Below, in pieces: positions 1 to 5,428 of a stretch of 5,428 bases of DNA. The notes below the pieces were generated by a model. The model searched no databases, was not told the origin of the DNA, and saw only the letters and a program-made list of their open reading frames with translations. Source of the DNA: Bacteroides sp. (lineage in GTDB: Bacteria > Bacteroidota > Bacteroidia > Bacteroidales > SM23-62); contig JAUUZM010000245.1 of NCBI GenBank assembly GCA_030589965.1, forward strand, positions 1-5,428, in the 5' to 3' direction. The position numbers and the translations under genes are program-made. The stretch's first letter is position 1, and each line of letters opens with the position of its first letter.

Positions 1-830
1 AGGTTAATTACATTATTCTGGTAGTTATCCTTGGAGGGATCTATTACCTGTCGAAGAAGAAACCTCATATGGCAGGAATACTATTTACTATTATTACATT
101 TATAAAGGTAATACCGGCTTTCCTGGCAGCCTATGTTTTTATTTTCCATTTTTCACGGAAGGTTGCCATCTCCATGATCCTCACCACGATTCTCTGTCTG
201 ACAGTACCCATCAGTATGCGTGGATGGGAAACCTGGAAGCAGGACCACGAAGCTTTTTACGAAGTACTGTTGAAACAGTATGTACTGGAAGGGAGGATTG
301 TGGCTGACCAGGTAAACCACAGTCTCAAGGCCGGGTTCATCAAAACATTTTATCCTGAAACAAGAACAAATGAGAATGTATCGCCCGGGGATTATCCGGG
401 ATTTACAAGCCTGATGAATATACTGACCCTTTTGTTATTCCTTACCCTTGTTGTCAATGGAATACTTCTGTACAGGCGAAAGCAGTATTTCAGTCTGGCC
501 TACTTTTCTAGCATATTACTGTTTACGCATCTATTTTCAGGGATCACATGGACTGCCCATATGGTGACCCTGATATTTTGTTTATTGCCGGTATTGCTCA
601 TAGATAGAAAATCCCTTAAACCGGCAGGCAAGATAGCCTACTGGACATTCATCGTCCTGATGGCTTTTCTTGGGATCGAGGGGAGCGATACAGTTGGGGA
701 GAAGATCTACCTGACGATCCGGTTTTACGATGTGTATACCTACCTGATGCTTGGGCTGTTCATTTTCTACTCATGGGTGGTCATGGATAAACGAGCCTCC
801 ACAATTTACCAGGAAGGGATCCTGATATAA
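1..830 (+). CDS. GT87-like (DUF2029) polytopic membrane glycosyltransferase, C-terminal part
   Basis: The reading frame is open to the left edge (first whole codon at position 3), so the gene starts outside the window. The ATG at 69 is internal, because hydrophobic sequence ending in SKKKPH precedes it in frame. The visible 275 residues hold about eight membrane segments. A soluble loop of about 70 residues, containing RGWETWKQDHEAFYEVLL, follows the third. The pattern matches the C-terminal half of GT87/DUF2029 GT-C enzymes. It includes a helix with K-x-x-P (IKVIPAF, near 102-122), a charged HFSRK turn, and a late W-x-x-H segment (SGITWTAHMVTL, near 537-572) like the SxxSWxHH region of that family. 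Known GT87 members transfer mannose or arabinose from polyprenyl-phosphate donors on the outer side of the inner membrane. The catalytic first-loop acidic residues lie outside the window, so activity cannot be judged. The two glycosyltransferase genes downstream support a glycan role. Another GT-C or Wzy-like protein is possible. Confidence 0.7.
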   Translation, partial: VNYIILVVILGGIYYLSKKKPHMAGILFTIITFIKVIPAFLAAYVFIFHFSRKVAISMILTTILCLTVPISMRGWETWKQDHEAFYEVLLKQYVLEGRIVADQVNHSLKAGFIKTFYPETRTNENVSPGDYPGFTSLMNILTLLLFLTLVVNGILLYRRKQYFSLAYFSSILLFTHLFSGITWTAHMVTLIFCLLPVLLIDRKSLKPAGKIAYWTFIVLMAFLGIEGSDTVGEKIYLTIRFYDVYTYLMLGLFIFYSWVVMDKRASTIYQEGILI

Positions 831-1021
831 TCCATCACTCCCATCGAATAGAATTTAAAAATGAAGTATCAATGAGAATGATATATAAAAACGGTTAATT
901 TAGAGGAAATAATTATGGAAAAATGAAGGATGAAATAACTATCCGGTAATCGCAAGACTGAGTGCCCGGTTTGCTCAGAATTAAGTGTCCCGAATCCCAA
1001 GAATATGAAATCTGGCAGAAT

Positions 1022-1771
1022 ATGATATATAACAAAGCAGGATATAATGATTTCGCAGTTGTAGTACCCATGGCAAATGAAGAGGAGGATTTTAACGTTT
1101 TTACAAATGCTCTAAGTGAAGTTCTTGATAGGCTTCAATCCGGGAAGGTGTATATGGTAATTGATAATGTTTCGAAGGATAGAACCCTTGATCTCTGTAA
1201 AGAATTGTCGGCAAGTGACAATAGATTTGAAGTGATCTGGGCGAAGGATGATAAAAACGTAGTGGATGCTTATATGAATGGATACAGAGCTGCTGTATAC
1301 AATGGGCACGAGGTAATTATTGAAATGGATGCGGGTATGTCTCATGACCCTCGAGCCTTACCAATGTTCCTCAGGGTCCTTAATGAAGGTAACGAATGTG
1401 CCTTTGGAAGCAGGTTTATCAATGGTGGTTCTATCTACAATACGAATCGTATGAGAACATTCCTTTCAAAATTCGGAACCATCCTTTCAAATATTCTTCT
1501 TGGTACGAGACTATTCGACATGACCTCAGGTTACCAGGGTTTTCATTTAAATGTAGTTAAAGAATTTATTGACTTCCCGCTACGTTCAACCGGGCACTTT
1601 TACCAAACAGAACTTCGGTATATCTTAAGGCTCAAGAGGTTTGCCGAAATTCCCATTCACTATCGTGTACCTTCGCCCAGTATTTCCCGGGCTTCAATCA
1701 GTAACGCTCGGAATTCTTTACTTTTTTATTTTTGGAAAAGAATAACCGGACATCCAATATCTATTAAATGA
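1022..1771 (+). CDS. GT2 family glycosyltransferase, DPM1-like (polyprenyl-phosphate sugar transferase type)
   Basis: This is a GT-A fold family 2 glycosyltransferase of 249 residues. Visible motifs are the nucleotide-binding strand VVVPMANEE (13-21), IDNVSKDRT (47-55), EMDAGMSHDP (101-110) at the metal/DXD position, GSRF (129-132) and DMTSGYQGFH (166-175). This order and the SHDP and TSGYxGF motifs resemble dolichyl/polyprenyl-phosphate mannosyltransferases (DPM1), which move a sugar from a nucleotide donor to a lipid phosphate at the cytoplasmic membrane face. There are no C-terminal membrane helices, as in the soluble DPM1 type. The canonical DAD reads DAG here (D103, A104, G105). I chose the ATG at 1022 because homology begins just after it. 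An in-frame GTG at 962 would add 20 residues, but it directly follows a stop and has no ribosome-binding site. The stop overlaps the next start (ATGA, 1768-1771), so the pair is probably translationally coupled. The sugar and acceptor cannot be read from sequence. Confidence 0.88.
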   Translation: MIYNKAGYNDFAVVVPMANEEEDFNVFTNALSEVLDRLQSGKVYMVIDNVSKDRTLDLCKELSASDNRFEVIWAKDDKNVVDAYMNGYRAAVYNGHEVIIEMDAGMSHDPRALPMFLRVLNEGNECAFGSRFINGGSIYNTNRMRTFLSKFGTILSNILLGTRLFDMTSGYQGFHLNVVKEFIDFPLRSTGHFYQTELRYILRLKRFAEIPIHYRVPSPSISRASISNARNSLLFYFWKRITGHPISIK

Positions 1772-2772
1772 AAGCATCACGCAGCTTGATTATAACAACA
1801 ATTGCTCCTCCAAATAAGGTTCTACGGAGTTATGCCGAAGAATGCCAACACCATGATATTGATTTTATCATTGTTGGGGATAAGAAAAGTCCCTCTGACT
1901 TTAACCTGGCCGGATCAGACTATTGGAACCTTGACAGGCAGAAGGCTTCAGATTTTACAATTGCATCCATTATCCCTGAAAACCACTATGCACGCAAGAA
2001 TATTGGATACATCATTGCTATGGATAAAGGACACGAAATGATCCTTGAAACGGATGATGATAACTTGCCCTATGAAACTTTTTGGAGGAAATCAGAGATT
2101 GAAATTGAAGGCAGACAGATCCTTAATAATGAATGGATAAATATTTTCAGTCTCTTCACTGGAGTGGAAATCTGGCCAAGGGGGTTTCCTTTAGAGTATG
2201 TGGCTAATTCTGTGGACTATAAGACAGATATAAGCAAACAACATCATTGCCCCATCCAGCAGGGCCTGGCCAATGAAAATCCAGATGTCGACGCAGTATT
2301 CAGACTTACGCGTAAATTGCCACTAGTCTTTCAAAAGGATCTCTGCTTTGTCCTGGGACAAGGTTGCTGGTGTCCTTTTAACAGTCAGAACACTGTATGG
2401 TTTAGGGAAGCATTCCCATTGATGTATCTACCATCATTCTGTAGTTTCAGGATGACTGATATTTGGAGGAGTTTCATTGCCCAACGCATTGCCTGGGAAT
2501 ACGGATGGAAAGTTGCTTTCTACTCACCTACTGTATTTCAGGAAAGAAATGAACATAATCTACTAAGAGATTTTGAAGATGAAATCCCCGGTTACCTAAA
2601 TAATTTAGACATTTGCAAAGAGCTGGATTCATTGACATTGTCTGACAAGCCAGAAGATATTTATGAAAACCTTGCAAAATGTTATGAAAGATTAATCGAA
2701 ATGGACTTAGTAGGTAATAATGAGATGGATATTCTGAAGCAATGGACCTATGATCTTCAACAAGTCTTATAA
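1768..2772 (+). CDS. STELLO/DUF288-like glycosyltransferase
   Basis: This 334-residue protein carries the signature blocks of the STELLO (formerly DUF288) family: IIVGDKKSP (34-42), the RKNIGYIIAMDKG block (76-88), the acidic TDDDN (95-99), WPRGFPL (136-142), IQQGLANENPDVDAVFRLT (163-181), PFNSQNT (203-209), and a C-terminal block with TDIWRS (230-235), QERNEH (258-263) and DFEDE (268-272). The D96-D98 cluster is the likely nucleotide-sugar/metal site. In plants, STELLO proteins are Golgi-localised putative glycosyltransferases needed for cellulose synthase assembly. Bacterial members are essentially uncharacterised. No signal peptide or membrane segment is visible, so it should act in the cytoplasm, unlike the membrane-anchored plant proteins. 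Its ATG overlaps the GT2 stop codon, pointing to co-translation and a shared pathway, most likely surface or lipid-linked glycan synthesis. The donor and acceptor are unknown. The family call is from remembered motifs, but the match is dense across the full length. Confidence 0.85.
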   Translation: MKASRSLIITTIAPPNKVLRSYAEECQHHDIDFIIVGDKKSPSDFNLAGSDYWNLDRQKASDFTIASIIPENHYARKNIGYIIAMDKGHEMILETDDDNLPYETFWRKSEIEIEGRQILNNEWINIFSLFTGVEIWPRGFPLEYVANSVDYKTDISKQHHCPIQQGLANENPDVDAVFRLTRKLPLVFQKDLCFVLGQGCWCPFNSQNTVWFREAFPLMYLPSFCSFRMTDIWRSFIAQRIAWEYGWKVAFYSPTVFQERNEHNLLRDFEDEIPGYLNNLDICKELDSLTLSDKPEDIYENLAKCYERLIEMDLVGNNEMDILKQWTYDLQQVL

Positions 2773-2782
2773 CTGGTGTTTA

Positions 2783-3265
2783 TTATTCGGAGTATCCTGA
2801 GATCTTTCCCGTCATCTCTTCAATATCAATACGGATCACCATGGTCTCGGCCACTCTTTCAGGAGTAAATTCAAAAGGTCCCCGGGTAGTATACTGATTC
2901 ATTATTATCTGCATAGGCTCCTGCTTTTTCTGATCATCCTCAATCAGAGTTGCTTTACCAAAACCTGTTACAGAACGATATTTCATTGTCCAGTCCCCAC
3001 AGGCATCCGGACCGGTGGTCAAACGGTTCCCGTTGTATACCTGAAAGCATACCTCAGGATTCTGGCGAATAACGTCAATTTTCCTTCCCTCAAGAGCTGA
3101 ATGAAGATAAATGCAATTATCCTTGAATCCATAATTCATACTGACCATATATGGTTTTCCCTCATCAACCAGAGCCAGGTGGCATACCATGCATTTTTGC
3201 AATATTGACTGAAGTCCCTCCGGATCCTTTACTTCTTTATCGTCACGTCTTACTTTGTTTCCCAT
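2783..3265 (-). CDS. NimA-like pyridoxamine 5'-phosphate oxidase-family flavoprotein
   Basis: This 160-residue soluble protein has the layout of the small split-barrel FMN-binding family (Pfam PNPOx-like; NimA and relatives). It has an N-terminal RRDDKEVKD (6-14), a first strand CHLALVDEGKPYMVSMNYGF (28-47), the family hallmark IYLHSALEGRK (52-62), NPEVCFQV (69-76), YRSVTGFGKA (96-105), and a tail VIRIDIEEMTGK (143-154). The length is typical. Members bind FMN or heme. NimA proteins have been proposed to reduce nitroimidazoles, but most relatives have no known substrate, and drug resistance should not be assumed. No signal peptide is visible, so it is cytoplasmic. Its ATG overlaps the upstream membrane-protein stop by one base (TAATG at 3263-3267 on the minus strand), so the two are likely translated from one message. 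Five cysteines (25, 28, 51, 73, 89) are many for its size, with C25/C28 in a CxxC. The 3' end lies 10 bp from the convergent STELLO-like gene. Confidence 0.88.
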   Translation of the reverse strand: MGNKVRRDDKEVKDPEGLQSILQKCMVCHLALVDEGKPYMVSMNYGFKDNCIYLHSALEGRKIDVIRQNPEVCFQVYNGNRLTTGPDACGDWTMKYRSVTGFGKATLIEDDQKKQEPMQIIMNQYTTRGPFEFTPERVAETMVIRIDIEEMTGKISGYSE

Positions 3266-3894
3266 TATTTTGATTTAGCTTGTCCTGCTAAAAAAAATAT
3301 GATTCCAAGAAGAAAAACAAATGTTGAAACCATGGTAATGGAAGGCATACCTCCATGCCATTCCCGGGGTGTCAGCCATCCTTCAAATCCCATTATGGCA
3401 ACATGAAGACATGAGATGGACAGGGCTGATATTCCAAACACAGGGGAACGGACAAAGCGCTGGAAGCCATTTTCCTGATCCATTTCAGAGAAGCTGTTAT
3501 GCATGATCAGGTAGGCAGTTATTCCCAGGGCACCAAACAACATGCTCCATTCACCAATGGCATTGAGGGTTCCATCCATAGCAAAAAATTTACTGTAAAC
3601 TTCAGGTCGGAAAAGAAGGAAGCTCATTATGGCATGAATAACGATAAGCACCATGCCTGTCCGCCCGAGAAACTTACGGGTTATAAACCACTGCATTCCC
3701 TGCTTTCGGTAAATGGGTTCCAGTCCCATACTTAAAACCAAAAGAACAAATCCGGCAAAGGCCAGTATCTTATTCATAATGAAGAGTGGGAAATGTGTCC
3801 ATTCCACCCCTTTGAAAATGTTGTATCGGAGTATGGCATAAACGCTGCAAAAGATTATTACAATGGCGATGATGCGGCTGGCAGTCTTTGTCAT
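3265..3894 (-). CDS. Ferric-reductase-like transmembrane (heme b) domain protein
   Basis: This 209-residue integral membrane protein has about six hydrophobic segments: near 7-25, 38-58, 76-95, 111-132, 152-170 and 185-204. Its plan resembles the ferric-reductase-like transmembrane domain family (FRE/NOX/MsrQ type). There is an RKFLGRTGMVLIVIHAIMS segment with H87, an H132 at the end of the next helix, and a CLHVAIMGFEGW segment with H164. H87 and H164 are good candidates for heme b axial ligands. Such domains pass electrons across the cytoplasmic membrane. It lacks FAD/NAD-binding domains, so it needs a separate electron donor, and the overlapping NimA-like flavoprotein gene is an obvious candidate. 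The start ATG (3892-3894) follows an A-rich AAGAAAAAG, consistent with Bacteroidota initiation. The Omp85-like gene diverges from it across 36 bp. The fold assignment is moderate, since helical membrane families share weak signals. It could instead be an uncharacterised cytochrome b-like protein. Confidence 0.65.
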   Translation of the reverse strand: MTKTASRIIAIVIIFCSVYAILRYNIFKGVEWTHFPLFIMNKILAFAGFVLLVLSMGLEPIYRKQGMQWFITRKFLGRTGMVLIVIHAIMSFLLFRPEVYSKFFAMDGTLNAIGEWSMLFGALGITAYLIMHNSFSEMDQENGFQRFVRSPVFGISALSISCLHVAIMGFEGWLTPREWHGGMPSITMVSTFVFLLGIIFFLAGQAKSK

Positions 3895-3902
3895 CTTTTT
3901 CT

Positions 3903-3910
3903 TAGTTTTG
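3903..3910 (+). promoter_or_regulatory. Possible -7 box TAGTTTTG for the Omp85-like gene
   Basis: The sequence fits the Bacteroidota -7 consensus TAnnTTTG and would place transcription start a few bases before the ATG at 3931. The only upstream TTTG (3887-3890) is 12 bases away, shorter than the usual spacing of about 19-20, so support is weak. Confidence 0.25.
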
Positions 3911-3911
3911 A

Positions 3912-3922
3912 GGTTTGAAACC
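3912..3922. repeat. Short dyad GGTTT-G-AAACC between divergent starts
   Basis: This is a perfect 5+5 inverted repeat with one central base. It lies inside the 36-bp gap between the start codons at 3894 (-) and 3931 (+). Its position suits an operator acting on one or both divergent genes, but it is short enough to arise by chance. Confidence 0.3.
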
Positions 3923-3930
3923 CTAAAAAT

Positions 3931-5013
3931 ATGAACTTCTTCCGTCTTTTCATTCTTATAGCCTTAATTCAGATCACAAATCTACTTTCTGCCCAATTAG
4001 GCGGCATGGGAGGGAGCATGGAAATGGACAGTACAAAAAAGCTCAAGATCGCTGCCATCCCCCTGTTTAACTATAACCGCTCTATCGGGTTTATGGCAGG
4101 TGCCCTGGGAATGGGATTTTATCGGGTGAGTCCGGATGATACCATTTCTCCTCCCTCTGTAACCGGAATGATGGCCCTGTACACCTCCAATAAAACCTGG
4201 GCAGCTTTTGCATTTCAACAGTTTTATTTCAAGGAAGATACCTGGAGGGCAACAATTGCAACCGGTGTAGCAGATGCTAATTTCCAGATTTTCGTAGATC
4301 TGCTTCCACCGGAGGGAGGATTTATTGGTTATAATACATCAGTGCTTTTTGTTTATCTGAAAGGGCAGCGGGCAATTATTCCTGATTTTTTCGGGGGACT
4401 TCATTATACCTATTACCGGGCCAATACGGAGTTTGATGTTCCTGGTACCCCTGTTGGAACGGGAACAGATGATTTTCATGCCCTGGGATTTAATTTTGCC
4501 TATGACTCCAGGGACAATGTAAGCAATCCTGAAAAGGGATGGAATATTGAATTGGATGTAAGTTTCTACACTAAATGGATGGGTTCTTCCAATGATTATA
4601 ATAATTATGAGCTGTCAGTAAATAAATATTTCCGGCTGAATCCCAAAGGAGTAATTGCGGCAAGGTTTAATACTGCAATATCTGCAGGTGATGTACCATT
4701 TACAGGGCAAAATGTAGTGATGGGGACCGATCTCAGGGGATATACAGACGGGAAACACAGGGCCAACCAGGTTCATACCCTCCAGGCTGAATACCGGTGG
4801 AGTTTTTATAAAAAATTTGGGATGGTTGGCTTCGGTGGTGTCGCCGTGGCTGTGGATAAAGTTCAGGAAATATCTTTCAATGGTCTGCTTCCTGCCGCCG
4901 GTGTTGGACTAAGGTACCTGATGATCGAGGATGAGGGAATTAATGTCGGCGTAGACGTAGCAGTAGGAATTGAGGACTGGGGACTAAATTTCAGGATCAC
5001 CGAAGCGTTTTAA
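3931..5013 (+). CDS. Barrel-only Omp85 (BamA/TamA-like) outer-membrane protein
   Basis: This is a 360-residue outer-membrane beta-barrel protein. Residues 1-21 form a signal peptide (hydrophobic core FRLFILIALI, probable cut LSA|Q at 21/22). A short Gly/Met-rich stretch (LGGMGGSMEMDS) follows, and the barrel begins near 38. Omp85/surface-antigen features include the early PLFNYNRSIGFMAG block (44-57), YDSRDN (191-196) followed by a P-x-x-G turn, and the late (V/L)RGY motif of the barrel-lumen loop, here TDLRGYTDGKHR (266-277). The chain ends in phenylalanine, as most outer-membrane proteins do. There is room for about 16 strands but no POTRA domains, so it is not a standard BamA or TamA. POTRA-less homologues are common in Bacteroidota and mostly unassigned. 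Roles in transport, assembly or lipid handling are guesses. It diverges from the redox operon and probably forms its own transcription unit, with a 131-bp gap downstream. Confidence 0.82.
   Translation: MNFFRLFILIALIQITNLLSAQLGGMGGSMEMDSTKKLKIAAIPLFNYNRSIGFMAGALGMGFYRVSPDDTISPPSVTGMMALYTSNKTWAAFAFQQFYFKEDTWRATIATGVADANFQIFVDLLPPEGGFIGYNTSVLFVYLKGQRAIIPDFFGGLHYTYYRANTEFDVPGTPVGTGTDDFHALGFNFAYDSRDNVSNPEKGWNIELDVSFYTKWMGSSNDYNNYELSVNKYFRLNPKGVIAARFNTAISAGDVPFTGQNVVMGTDLRGYTDGKHRANQVHTLQAEYRWSFYKKFGMVGFGGVAVAVDKVQEISFNGLLPAAGVGLRYLMIEDEGINVGVDVAVGIEDWGLNFRITEAF
3977..3984 (-). promoter_or_regulatory. Possible -7 box TAGATTTG for the minus-strand redox operon
   Basis: Read on the minus strand this is a full TAnnTTTG match about 80 bases upstream of the ATG at 3894, inside the start of the divergent Omp85-like gene. 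No TTTG or TTG sits at the expected upstream distance. If real, the divergent promoters would overlap and the operon would have a leader of about 70 bases. Confidence 0.18.
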
Positions 5014-5018
5014 AATCA

Positions 5019-5031
5019 CAGGAGACTCCTG
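5019..5031 (+). repeat. Small inverted repeat CAGGAG-A-CTCCTG after the Omp85-like stop
   Basis: This is a perfect 6+6 dyad around one central base, able to fold as a 5-bp stem with a GAC loop, six bases after the stop codon. The position suits a transcript 3' end, but no T-run follows, so it is not a convincing intrinsic terminator. Confidence 0.3.
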
Positions 5032-5085
5032 GATAGTTAGTATTATCTGCTTAGATTAGAAAACCAAAACTATTTGAGCGATTTG

Positions 5086-5116
5086 TTTGCAGTATCTAAG
5101 AATGTGGATACTTTTA
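5086..5116 (+). promoter_or_regulatory. Candidate Bacteroidota promoter TTTG-N19-TACTTTTA
   Basis: TTTG at 5086-5089 and TACTTTTA at 5109-5116 are separated by 19 bases, the expected spacing for the -33 and -7 elements of the Bacteroidota primary sigma factor. The -7 box differs from TAnnTTTG only in its last base. Transcription would start near 5120, giving a leader of about 25 bases before the ATG at 5145. This would make the lipoprotein gene a separate transcription unit. Confidence 0.45.
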
Positions 5117-5144
5117 GACTGTGATATTTATTAAAAACCCTGGT

Positions 5145-5428
5145 ATGAAAAACACAATATTTTTATTAGCTGCCATCCTACTTCTTTCCTCATGCAGTGG
5201 CCTCAAGATAACTCAGCATTATGATGAGGAAGCTGATTTCAGTGTACATAAAACCTTTTTTATTCTACCACCTGATCCCATGCTTGATATTAAGGTTAAC
5301 AGGTATGACAAGGAACTTTTGCTAAGATCCATTGCTGATGAAATGAAAGCCAGGGGGTATACACAGCAAGAAGCGAATGGTGATCTGTCTGTCAATATGT
5401 TCGTTATTCTGGACGATAAAACCGGGAT
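5145..5428 (+). CDS. DUF4136-type lipoprotein, N-terminal part
   Basis: The frame runs from ATG 5145 off the right edge, giving 94 visible residues. Residues 1-17 form a lipoprotein signal peptide: MKNT, a hydrophobic core, then the lipobox LSSC with the lipidated cysteine at 17. After it, DFSVHKTFFILPP (31-43), a stretch with I62 in the KELLLRSIADEMKARGY segment (56-72), and GDLSVNMFV (79-87) match the layout of DUF4136 lipoproteins: a D-F-x-x-(Y/H)-K-T-(Y/F) strand, a helix ending in a K/R-G-(Y/F) turn, and a D-L-x-V strand. These proteins are envelope lipoproteins of unknown function common in Bacteroidota and Proteobacteria. The residues after the cysteine (SGLK) carry no early acidic residues of the kind linked to surface export in Bacteroidota, which suggests periplasm-facing anchoring, but only weakly. 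It follows the Omp85-like gene by 131 bp and has its own candidate promoter. Confidence 0.8.
   Translation, partial: MKNTIFLLAAILLLSSCSGLKITQHYDEEADFSVHKTFFILPPDPMLDIKVNRYDKELLLRSIADEMKARGYTQQEANGDLSVNMFVILDDKTG

Noticed and set aside
69..71. ATG at 69 as the true start of the GT87-like gene.
   Set aside because: The frame continues upstream to the window edge and encodes a membrane segment, so the gene is almost certainly cut by the edge.
958..978. CTGAG / CTCAG inverted repeat with an 11-base loop before the GT2 gene.
   Set aside because: The 5-bp stem is short, the loop is long and no T-run follows, so I cannot support a terminator or attenuator.
962..1021. GTG at 962 as the start of the GT2 gene.
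   Set aside because: It directly follows an in-frame stop, has no ribosome-binding site, and the added 20 residues do not look like part of a GT2 domain. The ATG at 1022 places the first GT2 strand at the normal distance.
1112..1345. Open frame on the minus strand inside the GT2 gene, and similar antisense frames at 3499-3735 (+) and 3997-4218 (-).
   Set aside because: Each lies fully within a well-supported gene on the other strand, and the translations show no recognisable domain.
2773..2782. Possible bidirectional terminator between the convergent STELLO-like and NimA-like genes.
   Set aside because: The gap is only 10 bases and I found no stem-loop with a T-run there or just beyond either stop codon.
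3179..3193. CMVCH (residues 25-29) of the NimA-like protein matches the CxxCH heme c motif.
   Set aside because: The protein has no signal peptide, so it should not reach the periplasmic heme c machinery. The site lies in the first strand of the split barrel, where Cys-x-x-Cys or similar residues occur in relatives as I recall them.

Overview
The window most likely comes from the chromosome of a Bacteroidota bacterium (Bacteroidales- or Marinilabiliales-like). The evidence is indirect. Coding is dense, with AT-leaning, A-rich start regions that lack strong Shine-Dalgarno sites. One upstream region matches the Bacteroidota TTTG / TAnnTTTG promoter pattern. The gene content also fits: a POTRA-less Omp85 barrel, a DUF4136-type lipoprotein and a NimA-like flavoprotein. 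No rRNA, tRNA, CRISPR, transposase or integrase is visible.

Left part (1-2772, + strand): three glycosyltransferase-type genes point one way. The first is the C-terminal part of a polytopic GT87-like (DUF2029) GT-C enzyme, whose frame is open to the left edge. After an AT-rich gap of about 190 bp come a DPM1-like GT2 enzyme and, overlapping it by an ATGA junction, a protein of the STELLO/DUF288 family, best known from plant cellulose synthesis. A consistent but unproven reading is a lipid-linked or cell-surface glycan pathway. In it the GT2 would charge a polyprenyl-phosphate, the GT87-like enzyme would use such a donor at the membrane, and the STELLO-like protein would add another sugar in the cytoplasm. 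The GT2-STELLO pair is lower in GC than its surroundings by hand count.

Middle part (2783-3894, - strand): a two-gene operon with a TAATG junction encodes a membrane protein resembling the ferric-reductase-like heme domain, followed by a small NimA-like, FMN-binding split-barrel protein. Together they look like a candidate two-part heme/flavin redox system. The operon converges on the STELLO-like gene with only 10 bp between the stop codons.

Right part (3931-5428, + strand): divergent from that operon, across 36 bp containing a small dyad, is a secreted, barrel-only Omp85/BamA-TamA-like outer-membrane protein. After a 131-bp gap with a good candidate promoter, a lipoprotein of the DUF4136 type starts and runs off the right edge.

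The least ordinary items are the bacterial STELLO-like protein with its coupled DPM1-like partner, which has a DAG in place of the usual DAD metal motif, and the heme-membrane/NimA-like flavoprotein pair.
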